Assembly (NCBI RefSeq): GCF_041381155.1
Contig: NC_091134.1
Span: 33,423,540 to 33,487,539, forward strand
From: Argopecten irradians
Taxonomy: Eukaryota; Mollusca; Bivalvia; Pectinida; Pectinidae
Direction: 5' to 3'
Length of the DNA stretch: 64,000 bases
Below, in pieces: positions 12,101 through 27,100 of the stretch (position 1 is its first letter; each line of letters starts with the position of its first letter). The notes below the pieces were generated by a model. It did no database searches, was not told the DNA's origin, and saw nothing but the letters and a program-made list of their open reading frames with translations. Position numbers and translations under genes: made by a program.

Positions 12101-15100
12101 GGACCCTTAGAGAGCGATTTATCAATCATGAGGTCGTTAAACAGAGGTGGTCGTTAAGATAAGTTTGACTGTAATGGCATATGTACATAACACACAACAA
12201 CTTATGTACTTTTGAATAACCTTCATTGCATGTGTACTATTTACATTAATACAGTGCAATATTCCGTCTTTGCATATTACATAGTCACCTCCCTTGCGGG
12301 TAGGTATCGATTGTACACGTGTCGTCATTATTCTGTGTGCACAATTCACGTCGTTCTCACAGGAAAAATATCAGGTTATGTTCGAAAACACATGACTTCA
12401 GAATCAATACCCACCCAAAAGGGCAGATTACTAATATGCAAATACAGAATAAAAATATAATGAATATTTCACCAAACTGAAAGGATAGTACATTTTGTTA
12501 TAGGATAACTAATGCTTGGGTCATTCATTCACGTTGTGATAAATCAAAACAAAATCACGATTTCCTGCCCGCGTGTGTTACATGACAGGACTTTGACCTA
12601 CTAATAATGATATTTTTTATATTTCCCTTGACAGTTTGATACAATTTATCCAAAATAAGGGATGGTGCGTCATTTGAGTTATCAATATGGAGACGGTGAT
12701 TAATCAATTAATCAATTAAAACAGGGTTTTTTATTATTATTATTTTTTTGGAGAATTAATAGTTTTGGGCAAATACTAATTAAAATGTAACATCCTTATT
12801 CATAAACAAACTAATTTAAAAAAATGATGTGTGGTTGGTGTGATCTCGAAAAATGTTCAGTTTTTCTATGAGTTACTTTACTGCTTATTGATGACTAGCT
12901 TTATGCAGACCATAAGTAAGAAATAAGCGGTTCAGTCAATATAGAAGTATAATGGGACAAAACGTAAATGTGTACAATGTACTGCTATAGTTTGAAAAAC
13001 AATAACGAACTTCGTTTAACATGTTAGGACGAATAAATTAAATCCAGAAAATCCATCAAAATTGTGGTTGTAATATCAAAAATATCAATTTAATTGATAC
13101 AGACAGATTACGTAATCAATTAATTAAAGCATCTGAAACAGGCGTTTTTTTGTCTATTTGAAAATCGAAAAAAATCGTCTCCGTCGATAAGATTAAAACC
13201 CATTTTCATGTTTCGGACGGAAACAAAAGACCAAACACGTTCATGAACAGTAGGCAAAATGTCCTTAAACATCAACCAGGTGCTACAAACCAACGTTCAG
13301 CGTGTGATTAATTTTCACGTCTTTTCTAACCAATGGGAAACCGCGAAATTATATTGCCGCGATAATGCTTCAAATACAAGTAACGAAGGATCCTCAGAGT
13401 CTTTATTTTCAAGAATAAGTCGTACGACAAAACAAGTACAGTGTAACTTAACAGAAAATGTCGAATATTTTTAATATATTTTAAGCCTTAACTCTAAAAT
13501 CCAATATCACTTTTCAGGACTAGTTATATATAAAAGACAGACGACATATATGTATATATATATAAACATTTCTTCTGTCTTCGGTTTTTGAAAGCTGAAC
13601 CAAGTAAATTAAATGAAGCATTCTTTCTCATAAAAGATATTACATATAAGAATATTATCCGAAACGATTTTTTTTATATGAAATTCATGAATCTTGTCTT
13701 TCATATCAGGAAATCTACGAGCAGTTCTAGAAAAAAAAAACACCATAAAACAGCCATGAAAAAAATGGTAATATAAACTGGGATGGTCATTAAATTCACA
13801 ATGCCTACATTATACAAATTTTCCAGCAGAGAAGACATCAAGTTTATTGTTCCAGTTACGATTCCTGACGTCACAATAAATTTCAGCGTACCACAGTCAA
13901 TGCTGAACTCCCATGGTGTAAAACACACATGTAACTAATGCTATTGGCGATTTCGTTGACTAACAACCGGATTAAGCAATTACTTTAAACATGTATGACG
14001 TTGATTAAAGCTATTGATAATGTCTAGAGAACAAAGTTTAACTCTTGGCAAAGATAACAATTTTAAAAGAGATGATCGTCTGTGGTAAGAGACGGAAGTT
14101 AATTTAAAGGGATGGAGTCTTTTCTCAAGGGCTTCATTATGAAGAGCAGTTCTTCATAATTAGAAATGTAGATGTCCATTTAATATTCCGAAAGGAATCT
14201 TCATGGAAACAAATGAACAAATATTGATAAAATGAGAAAATGGATGTTGATATTGAGATAGGACTACTTTAGTCAAAGCCTTTTGTCCAATTCATCTACC
14301 GTGTTTAAGATGAATATGACCATACCGAAGCATCGCTCGCTGTATTGCTATACGAATTATACCAATAATGAGTAAGCATGAACAGTAGCGTCTCCAGCGT
14401 CCTTATCCTCCCTACTATAACGTCGATGTGCCACTGACCTGTGTAATCCTGTAATACCAGTAGCTAGACACACTGATTTCCCCAGACGTCGCCAGGTGTT
14501 AGTACGTCTAAGCTCTTTCATCCTTCTCGTTCGTCACAAACGATAGGTCTAAAGAATGGGGATTTTTTATTTAACTTTATCATCTAATCTCATCTTAAGT
14601 GTCTAAAGTAATATACATTGCATTCTCAAATTCACATTTATTTTCAGTTATTTACATTTTGCCACTGAGACTTTGTTACACCAATGGTGATCATGATCTG
14701 TGTGCATAAATGCAGCTTAGACGTGGTGTAATAATTCATATCCATATAAATGGATACAGTTTACACCAAATTAGGGCGTCCGGGAAAATTGACATTTTAG
14801 TTGAATAAACTAGTTTGGTTATGTAACTATTAAAAATCTTTTAAATGTCTGGAATATTAATAGGAAAGTGAAAAGTTATTGAAAAATAGTGAGTTTTGTT
14901 GTCTTAACAAGTTTTTTTTTCATATGGACTATTTTTATCACATTGACCTTGACTGTTCAAGCCTTCAATTGTTAAATACTCAAATATGGCACATAATCAT
15001 CCATGAATGTAATTAAACATTGTTTATATGCGTCCTCAACATTCCAGGGTTTACCATCACTCTCGTTATAGCTTCCACTGAATTATGTTGTAAATCAAAG

Positions 15101-18100
15101 GAATCGAATAAAGCTACACTGTGCAGGAGGTTGCCATCTAAAAAGGGAATCTCTGCAGACCTGTGATTGGTCAGATCTTTTCGCCTGAACTGCTTTCAGT
15201 TTTACTATGATGGAGTCAAGGGATGGATATGACGACATTGATAGTAACCCCTGACGTAACGAGGATGGTATGCAAAAACCATTCTGCTACTTACTTTAAG
15301 CAATGAAGAAATTGTACTCCGGGCTGTGCTTCATATATACCAAAGTCAGTGTGGAAAAGAAGGGCTTGTCGTCCATATGCTGCGTTAATGACGTTTTTTA
15401 AGACTTTGACATCCAATATCTAGTAAAATATATGTTCACATTGTTACTTGTAATTAGATCATATTTCATAAACGTAAATAATGCTTCTATACCAAAACCA
15501 TGTATACAAAAGTCTCTAAACGTATCGTCACATTTCTCAAATTGGGTATTTGGCACAGATTTACGAAAATAAAGAAGAAGCAAAGTACAATGCATCTAAC
15601 ATTCACAGTGTATGAACGGAAGTGTATAGTATTTTTTTTTTAATTTCGTAGTTGCGAGTCGAGTCTGTATAGCGGTACTTGGTCACTTGCTTAGACAAAT
15701 GAAACAATGGATAGTGGATCATTTTTGCCAATTTTATTCATTCTAAACGTTTTTGTTGAAATCTTCAGTTATAAACGGCGTCATGGATAGCAGTTTGAAC
15801 TACCAATGACTAATGCAATGTTGAGGGTTAACCAGCATAACATTTCAGACACTTTTCGTGAGTTGATCTGCTGTTCATCATCAAAGAATTGAGACATCCG
15901 CCTAATATTTTGCACTATTTTAAGGTATTCTGTCTGGCTTTCATTATTTCAAACATCATCACAGGTTTATAAAAGAATCCAACAATATAAAACACATAAA
16001 TACATATTAATGGACACACTATCTTTTACTTAATCGTATTTTGAAGTTGTAGGATTATCAGTTAAAATTGTATAGTCACTTGCATTGTTTTGAAACTGGC
16101 GATGCATAGTTGCTTGCATCCTCGATATTCCAGGGGCTCCGATCACTTACGATCTCTACACCCCTGGACTATCTCATAGTAAAACTGGAGGCAGCTCAGC
16201 TGAAAATATTTGACCAATCACAGGCTAGCAAAAATAAAATTTCCTTTGAAGACTACAGAGAGAGCGACGCCTAACATCAAAGCGACACAGTCAACCACAG
16301 TGTACCGTTATACGGCTCTTTGGATGTACATCAAATGACTAAATTACCTGTTCTATTCTGTTGCCTCCAGTTTTACTATGAGATAGTCCAGGGGTGTAGA
16401 GATCGTAAGTGATCGGAACCCCTGGAGTATCGAGGATGAGTTGCTTGTGAGGACACTGTATAGTCACTTGTTATAAAGAGGAAATATATTCAGTGATAAA
16501 AGGCTGTGGAGCTAACAAATTAAGCAAATCAGTCTAACAGAGTTCTCAAATACACATATATCAATTTAAACGTTTAGTCAACTTTGTTGCACAGATCATA
16601 TATAGTCATTTACAATTTAGATGTAGTAAATGCAACAACAAAAAAAAAAAAAAAAAAAAAACGAAATAGAATGCACCACGTTGTGATACTTCAGGTATAA
16701 CTTGGACTTCCATGGACCAATCATTACTTTAAAAAAATGTCCGAATTACGGAGTAGAAAAATACTTCTAGAATCATTAACGAAAATTACTTACGTCATTT
16801 TCCATATTTCTTACGACGGAACCGCGCAAACGGCCATTCACTAACAAAATTATTTTCATATTTTCGTGTCTAACGTTATTCCACGGGGATTCAATTTCGC
16901 GATTTAATCTTTTGTTTTTAATGTAATGCTATTGTTGCGGCGACTGATTTTCGCAATTTCTTACATGCGTAAATATATTTTGGTTTCAAATATAACTTAT
17001 AGGGAAAAGAATAATTCCATTAGTATAGACAAAAATAATGCCAAATTTTCGAGGCGATCTGGCCCATTATCAAGACGCAAAAAGAACAAACAAAATGTCC
17101 TTTTAATGACGTCGTGGTCAAAATGCATACATACTCACATTTTTATATATAAAATAATAACATATATAGGCTGATTAATATTAGTGATGATAGTGATGAG
17201 CATCTAATCTACCCTTGTGCGTCTGTATCGATTGGTATGTACATATTTAAAATCGTTCTCGCCCGGGAAGCACGTGATAAAAAAGTGAGCTTTCCATTAA
17301 TCAAATCATAAAAAACTGGATTAACGCAACTTTCCACTTTTTGTTTATATGTTTCTCAATGCTGAACACATCATGTGGCCTAAACGATATCATATGTAAG
17401 TTCCCTTTGCTAGAAAATTGCTGAAAAGTAGAAATATGAGCGATTTGTAATGAGATTTCTGCGCAAGTGACTATACAGTAATTTTTTGAATTAAAACAAG
17501 CGACTATACAGTAACGTAACAAGCGACTATACACAACTATTTCGTGTATGCATATTTTAAGATATATTTTAGCCGCTTTTTAATTACGGACGATGTAGAA
17601 TAAAGAAACTGTAATTAAATAAACAATCAAATTACTCATATAAGTTACAATTATAACATATATTTCAGGAAAAACGGGGAAAACGCAATTTCCTCCGAAA
17701 ACACATCGCAGTTTTGATCGTAATTCAGTGATTACACTTCGATTCTTATCTATTGCTATCATTATTTTCCAAATCATGTTCATGAAATTGTTAATATACA
17801 TGTTATAAGGACGTCTATAATGTTCATATTTGTAGTTACGAATAATGCTGATATTTGGTGTTTTACCGACCTGTATACCATGCCTGTTTTCATTCATCCC
17901 GCTTCGATACTCACAAGTGACGATACAAAAAGCAACTTATGATTATACTTTACACTTCCGTTCATACACTGTGACATTCACTCCACACAAATTGTTTTCA
18001 ATAAACATTAAGAAATATTTGGTTTAGAAAATACTCGACTGACCTCTCCATACAATGTCCCTGTTAGACTGGCGATCTTGGTCGCCACCTGAAAAACAAA

Positions 18101-21100
18101 CAATAATTAGGTCATATAAATTAGTATTTCCAATACTAAACAATTCTGTTGACAAAGTAATTATAATTTAATCAGTATCGTAGGCATGTTCTAGTGGTAT
18201 ATTGTTTATATGAGAATAAAGCATCATTATTAAAGGCACAATATACATTTTCATTTTTTTAAATTTTAATCACAAACATTAACAGGAAAATTACCACGTT
18301 CTCTCTGCATAAAATAATGACTAAAGCAAGGTAAGATGTTACTGAGACCAACTGTGAAGTTTCGAAAAAAAAGCTAGATACATGTATCTAAAATTATTAA
18401 TGTGTCCCACAATAAATACAAACCGAAACGATACGAAGAAGTTCACGGAAACTCTCGATTTTTGGAAAACATCATGTAAACCTATCAATATAGGCTATAG
18501 CCCTATACACAAAACGCCTCGGTAATATTCGTGACCCGATCGATTTTACACGGGAAAAACAGAAACAAACATGTAGGCGACTGTTAAAAAATATGTAGGC
18601 CTATACACAGGAACCTGGCACATATTTCTAACCAAGGTATATATAAGTATTACAGTGTCTATTATTTCTCTAATATATATACGCCATATATGTGCCACTG
18701 ATATGTAGAGCCCGTTTATTAAAAAAATCTCCGTTTTTTCTCTACCTGTTGGTAAGATATTTGTGTCAGGTTCCTGTGTGCCTATATAAGAAACGCTTCG
18801 GTAATTGTTGGTTTTGCAATTGCGACTGTTTAAAGATGGCAGGTATATTTACAAGACCATTTTTTTACTATTCGATATCATAGGTTAATCTGCAGGGAAT
18901 AATGTCATAATACACGACTTTCCTGTTCGATCATTGTAAATGTTTGTGATTACAAAAAATAATGAAATTGCATATATTGAACCTTTAACAGATATTGGAT
19001 TTATATGAAATTAATGAATTCAGTCGTTCATGCAAGGAAATGTACGAGTATTTCTAGACAAATTGCATAAATCAGTCATGAAAGAATGGAAATATAAGAT
19101 AGATTAACATCAGTGTAACCTGGATTTAATTCCAATTATTACATTTTGTATGTAAGCAGAAATGATATTAAACTTTCAAGATTTCTAAATTTCCAAATAA
19201 TAATAAAAAAGATTTAATCATGGTCGTATTATAGCATGTTTTACAGTAATTTTGATTACTTTTGCATAGTATTGATAAAATGAAAGGTGAAGTTTAATGA
19301 AGGTAGAAGAAGTGTGCGATAATCGGAACAATTAGATATTCACTGATTTTCCACTAATCTCGTTAGTTAATACATGATCACGTCGGCCCTGCAGGTAGGG
19401 CGTTAGAATTGTACCTGCTGCCCCTATTGCATGATCGTAAAAGGCGACTAAATTTAGGATCTTATCTTTTCTCTTCTTCCTAACTGACTTTATCTTTCCT
19501 AATGCCTCCCTTGGCACCGCCTCACTTTAGTGCTTGAGTTGAGCGCTCGCCCCTGTGAGGAAGGCTCTGGGTTCTGTCCCCTGGCCGAGACACACCAAAG
19601 TCTATAAAAGTGGTAGTTTCTGCTCCTGCTTAGCGTTCAGCATACAGGGAGTGGGACGACTGGTTCGCCTGTTGTCAGTATAATGTGACCGGGTGGGGTG
19701 TGTTGCTTGGTGTCTTCGGCGGCATGCTTCAGTGATATAGCACTATAAAAAGGGCAACAGTTCCACTATACAAGAAGACACAACACGAACATACCGCAGT
19801 CTCCCAGTACACTCACCTCAGACAACATACACGCAACGCACCGCATACATGGGAGGCCGTCCTTACATGACCATAGCTGTTAATAGGACGTTAATAAATC
19901 AAACAAACAAACAACATGATCACGTGATATTCGATTTAGATTGTTTTCAGAAACTACCCAAACATTGAGTTCTCCAGGGTGACGTCCTATGACCACCATT
20001 ATTCTTTTATTTGCATATGATGGTATAGGTCTTTTGAAATTTGTTAATGAAAATACATTATTAAATTCTACCTTGGTGGTATGTTAGTATATGGATAACA
20101 AAGGTCCATAATTGATACCTAAATATCGGAGAACGGATTTGATTATTGACCAATTAACGGAATCCAGCAGACCGGAAAGTTCGTTAAAAATAAATAAATA
20201 ATTTCAGGATGGTTGGGCTCAATTGTTCGGATTATTGTATATTGTACGAGTGATAGTGTGAATGACAATGAGTCAGGACAATGGTCGAGCGGTGAAGACG
20301 GTGGTCAGTGTGTGGTGAACATTTCACTAAGTACAGCTATTTGTAAGCAGTTTTCTGGTAATGTGAGTAGACCACATCGTAGTTAACGAACTTTCCTGTG
20401 TTTAGAAGAAGTTTCAATTCCATACACTTTGAACTTTTATTGGAAATCACTGTGCTTCTTTATTGTACACAGTCATACAGGTGTGTAACACAGGTGAGAA
20501 ACGCTCGTACCCTTTGTGTCAGTTACTATATATTTATAGACGGTCTGTCCTACAAGTACAGTGTATACATATGTCTCAGTCGACGTTAAACAAGTTTTTA
20601 AGCCCAGCTGTGTCTGACCCCAGCAAACGGAAAACAATGAGTAGTCCGTTGTCCCCAGAGGATGTTGAAAATAAACGTTTTTCTCTATACACATCCCCTT
20701 TACCGGAGGGCAGCCAAACATTATCTCCTTCGGATTCTCAAGAGAAAACATTTTCGGCATGTATCGAGAGTAAACAAGACTCTTTGTTTACACCTGACTT
20801 TATTACTCGTTTCTCTGACATTTTAGCGCCAAAGTTAGCAGGCATCGTATCCGAAATGTTACTTGTATCTCTGAAGCCAGAAATCGACAAACACATCAAA
20901 GAAACCTTGTCTGACAACGACACCATCAAATCGGTTATCAATTCCCATATCAATGACGTCATGGCACCCATCAAAACTCAATTGCAGGATCAGGCCTCCG
21001 AAATATCTGAACTCAAAAACACAATCCAGAATCTACAGTTTGACCTTGATGAACAACAACAATACACAAGGAGAGGTGCCCTGAAATTTCACAATGTTCC

Positions 21101-24100
21101 GATAGACAAGCCACTTGGTGAATTCGACACTTATCAGTCGGTACTTAACATTTGTAAAAAAATCAATGTTCCTCTCAGTATAAATGATATATCAAGATCT
21201 CATATTATTGGCAAGGTGCGCGACAAAAAAGTAACCATCATTGCCCGTTTTGTCCGATACACTGATAGACAGAAGAAGAAGTTAAGGTATACAAAGCCAA
21301 ATCCGCCCTAAAAAATCAGTACAGGGACAGCAAGATATTCATTACCGAGTGTCTGACACCCTATAGACAAGGAATCGTTCACGATCTTGGAAAACTGTGG
21401 CGTGACGGCAAAAAAGCATCTCACTGGACCATGGACGGGCGAATATTTGCCAAAAAAAACTGAAAATTCCCCGAAAATTCTAATCAACTCATATGGCTCC
21501 GAGTTCTGAAGCTAACGCGTACGTGCATCAATTCATGGACTCTCTCCCACCACGATGAAATATATTTTGAACACGACTCCAATGGTCGAAGCGTATAAGA
21601 TATCCTTTTAATAAATAACCAAATAAATTTATATATATGGCAGTATGCGTTCGTTCATGCATGCATGACCCAATTCTTCGTAAACTAAACAAAAATGATA
21701 ATATGTACTATTATATATTTTCAATCTATATACTCATTTCATACACACATGAACGATCACATCAGAAATATATAATTTACATTGTATCAAAATATAGATT
21801 CATTATATGAGTATACTTATGTTCACAAGGTTACCGTAATATGCACATATGTGTGCGAACCCATATGTGCATTTGCGCATAATTTGTATATTTTACATTT
21901 ATATATGCAACTAATTGAACAATAACCGCCTATTGTATCAAAATATAGATTCATTATACGAGTATACTAAAGTCCACTAGGTTACCGTAATATACATATA
22001 TGTGTGCGAACCCATATGTGCATTTGCGCATAATTTGTATATTTTACATTTATATATGCAACTAATTGAACAATAACCGCCTATTGTATCAAAATAAATA
22101 CCTATGTTCACAAGGTTACCGTAATATGCACATATGTGTGCGAACCCATATGTGCATTTGCGCATAACTAGTATATTTTACATTTATATATGCAACTAAT
22201 TGAACAATATCCGCCTATTGTATCAAAATATAGAATAAATATACGAGTATACTAATGTTCACAAGGTTACCGTAATGTGCACATATGTGCGCGAACCCAT
22301 ATGTGCATTTGCGCATAATTTGTATATTTTACAATTATATATGCAACAAATTGAACAATAACCGCCTATACAGCTATTCATTCTTCATGCATTTCATGTA
22401 ATCTTTAATTGTATATTTTGATGCAGATGACAGCTGCTGACAAATATACTCGCTATATGTACAAACAAGTAAACATGTTCAAAGTGTTCAAAGAATAACT
22501 ATGCCATTTCTAAAGTTGCATGTATAGATGTATCTATTCAGACATATATATGTGTATGTGTGAAATTTATACATTCACTGGAATTACAAGTAATAGGCGC
22601 TTAGACACAATATCGGTGTACGGATATATTAATTACAACTGTTCAACCAAATTTGCCAAACCAAATTAATTAAATGAACCACCGCGTTAAAAAGAAAGAT
22701 ATTGTATTATTTCCTTACTATTAGATAATTGACAATCATGTTCCAATCTGCAAATACACTTTGCTTTGTGTGAACAATGCCACGCATTTATGTATGTCTG
22801 CGCTTATTTGTTATTATTTGTTATTATTATCCATCGAGTGTGTAAAGTTTTTGCATTCAAAAGCATATGGTAATTAATTAAGCCAAAATTACATGTGTAT
22901 ATATATGCAATTATTCCAATGTACACCAATACACAAAAATATCTGCTAAATCAATTTATAATTCCAATGTGCCCATTAATGCACTAGTGAAAAACTCATG
23001 CATTTATGTACTGTGCGCAGGTGTTTGACGCATGTTGGTCCCAATACATTGAACCGCATACGTTAGAGTTCGTGCGTGCAAGTGTACTTATGCATACAGG
23101 TAACCTCGAGTCATTGCTGTATATACTTACGCACTTTCGCACGCATACTTGCGTATTTTCTACTATCTATAAACTAAAACATCAGCAATGAATTATACAT
23201 GAAACCGTACGTATGTGCTATCATGCACGTGCGTGTATGTGTTAAAGCATAAGAGCCTGTATCCATATCCACACACTATGTATATTACATCGCCGACTAC
23301 ACCAGCAGTCGCGTGCGTGTGCTAGAATAGGAAAAGTTTGTGTTTGTGTACATGTGTACGACATATTGTCTTCTGATAGCCAAAATCCATACTATCTGCA
23401 TAACATTTTCATTGTGATTGTATTTACACATAATGTACGCAATTATTTTTAAAGTTTTGTTCATGTTATGGTTACATACTATATGCCCTTATATACAACG
23501 ATATATATATACATTCATAATGCTTATATACGGGTAAACGTACACTTGACTTGTTTACATGTGTACACTGTTGATTACCTATTATCTACTGTAATTAAGT
23601 CTGGTCTAATATACGACAAATTCAATATTTAAAAAAAAATCAGTATAATTACCACACTCTACAATCCATTGCATAACCTTTTTGATGTTTTCAAAGCTAT
23701 TTCTCTTCTGTTTTCTTTCCCTATTCTGCTCCTTTCTTCTTTTATTTAGTGTCTCCTTCTCCCATCCCTTTGCTCTGCTTAACCTGTCTTGTGCTCATTT
23801 TGTCAAACCTACATGCACCGTCGCTTTTACCTACCCTATGGAAGTTCCTCTCGCATATGATTGTGATTATTTTTTTCATCCACCATGATGGGTACTGATA
23901 TTGATTCGTGGAGGGCTTCCATAGGTTCTTTTTATTCAAAAATGTGCAAGATTCGTGCTAGCTATTATTTTAAAACGAAAATGGCATCTTTCCTCTTGAT
24001 ACTTTCAACGAATATCAAATACACTACCCTTGTTTGTATACTGTCGATCCTTCAAGCGACCATAAACACTAATATCACTGTCCCTATTCTGCTCCGTTTA

Positions 24101-27100
24101 CTTATGTCCGGAGACATCCATCCAAACCCTGGTCCAGATAACATAAACACATCTACTTTTCACTCTCTAAACTTAATGCAATTAAACGTTAGAAGTCTAC
24201 GCAATAAAATAAATTATGTTGAATCAATATCTAACGATGTTGATATCCTCTGCATTACAGAAAGTCATTTAGATTGTTCAATACCAAACGAAGATATTCA
24301 TATATATGGTTTTAGTGACGAGCCTTTTCGCAAAGATAGAAATATGTTTGGAGGTGGCGTTATTATGTATTTTTCAAACTCTATTATAGCTAAGCGAAGA
24401 TATGACCTCGAATTTGCAAACGACGAAATTATCTGGGCACAAGTACATTCAAACAACACAATATATATTGTTGCAAATCTGTACAAATCCCGTAATATAA
24501 CAAATTCAAATGGTATCTGGCAACGCCTGAAACACTCACTAGATAATGCATTTGACATTACTAACAATGTAATATTATTGGGTGACTTCAATGTAGATTT
24601 TTTAAACCTAAACCGAGGGGAACTATATAACATACTTACATCTTTTAATCTTACCAATATTATACTGGAACCAACCAGAACGGTTGCAAACTCATCTAGT
24701 TTGATTGATCCTATTATAGTAAGTGATACTATCACTACAATCCTCTCTGACGTAATTGAAGTTGACAACTTAATAAGTGACCATAAAGCAGTTTTTGCAA
24801 TAATTGATGTGCAAAGAGATCTTGAAAAATCAGTTAAACGTAAAGTATGAATTTATGATCAAGCAGATATCGATCAGCTAAAAACAACCATTAATAATGT
24901 TCCATGGCAAGAACAGTTTGACTCGTGTAGTGATGTAAATGACATGTGTAACTTCTTAACTGATAGTATTAGGATGGCTATGGATATGTGTATACCTTCT
25001 AAATTAGTGCAAATACGCAAACACGACAGACCATGGTTTAACAACAACATTAGAAAACAAACACGTATACGAAACAGATTAAAACATACAATGATAAAAC
25101 ACAACACTAATCTCAACATATCGAAATACAAGAAAGCACGAAACAAAGTTAATAATATGATTAAACGTGCCAAGGAAATATTTTTCGAAAACGTAGATAA
25201 CCTTATTGACATATCCAATTCTGACCCAAAAACATACTGGAAATTACTTAAACTCTTACTTAAAGGGAAAAAACACCGAGATATCTCCCCTATATTGTGA
25301 TCATTCATCGAACTATACTTCTGACGACACACAAAAATGCAACCTTTTATACGATTACTTTACATCCATAACGACAATAGATGACCAAGGCAAACACCTA
25401 CCTACATTTAATACACAAACTGCCTCCACACTCACCGATATAGTTATAACACCCGATGAAGTGAAAGATATTTTAAGCATTTTAAGTATAAATAAAGCAA
25501 CCGGTCCTGACGGAATAAGTCATAGAATGTTGAAATTGATTATGAACGAGATTCCCTACCTTTATCTATCCTATTTAATGCGTCCCTTCAAACCTGTTCC
25601 TATCCCGAAAGTTGGAAAATAGCAAATGTTATACCTATATTCAAGGGTGGTGATAAACACATTGTATCTAATTACAGACCAATTTCATTACTAAGTTGTA
25701 TTGGAAAAATCTTTGAGCGTTTAGTATACAAACATATTTACAATTTTTTTCAACCAAAATAATATTATTTACAAGTTACAATCAGGATTTCTACCAAAAC
25801 ACTCTTGCACACATCAGCTAATAGAATTATATCATTCCATGTTGCTGTCTTTAGAAAATCATGAACACATAGCTTTTGTTTTTTGCGATTTTTCCAAAGC
25901 CTTTGATAGAGTTTGGCATAAAGGCCTCTTATACAAACTTCAACAATATGGAATAAATGGAAACTTACTTACCTGGATAGCTAATTATTTGTCGTGTAGA
26001 AAACAGTCTGTTTTTATAAATACATCAAATTCTTCTTTGAAAAATACAAATGCTGGTGTACCACAGGGTTCTGTCCTAGGTCCTCTATTTTTTCTTATTT
26101 ATATTAATGATATTTCAAACGAACTAATTTCACTATGTCGTCTCTTTGCAGACGACACCTCGTTATCATATTCTTCAAAACATTTAGAAGATATTACACG
26201 TGTTGTAAATACTGATTTTAAAACATTAGAAAAATGGTCAAATGACTGGCTTATGTCCTTCAACCCCAAAAAGACAGAAATTATATTAGTATCTCTTTCA
26301 AATCTCCCTTACCAGCCACTTTTTACATTCAACAATACAGTAATAGAAATCACACACAAACACAAACACTTAGGAGTAATTTTAAGTAGCGATGCTAAAT
26401 GGTCTGAACACATAGATGAAATTATTAAGAAGGTTTCGAAATATATAGCAACACTTCGTAAATTGAAATTTCTACTAAGCAGAAAATTTTTAGAAAAAAA
26501 TGTATCTAACATATATAAGACCTATTTTAGAGTATGCATGTGAAGTTTGGCATAATTGTGGTGTCACAAATTCTAATAATCTTGAAAATTTACAACTTGA
26601 TGCCGCCCGTATTATTACAGGACTGCCAATATATACCAAAACAGAGTTTATTTATAAAGAAATTGGATGGCTTCCATTATCTAAACGGAGAGAGATAAGA
26701 AAATTAACCCCGTTTTATAATATTAAACACAACATAGCTCCCTCAAATTTATGTAATATATTACCAGAAAACATCGGTGTCCTGACAAACTATGACTTAA
26801 GAAATTTCCGGGACGTGAGGCAACATCGTTATAGACTCCAACGCACATTTAACTCCTTCTTTCCTCCAACTTCTTCTCTTTGGAATAATTCAGATATATC
26901 TATTAGAAATTCTCCAACTTTAAATACCTTCAAATCAAATTTAAGTAAATCTTTCCTTCCTGAAACCGATTTGTGTTTTCTAAATTTTGGTACTAGACGG
27001 CTTAATATTCTCCACTACAGATTAAGAAATAGAGCAAGTACTTTAAATTACGATCTTTTCAGATCCAATCTTTTGCCTTCAGCACGATGTGAGTGTGGAT

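Noticed and set aside
23742..23939. Open frames around the start of LINE ORF2 and other antisense frames over the LINE
   Set aside because: They are shadows of the retrotransposon frames with no motifs.
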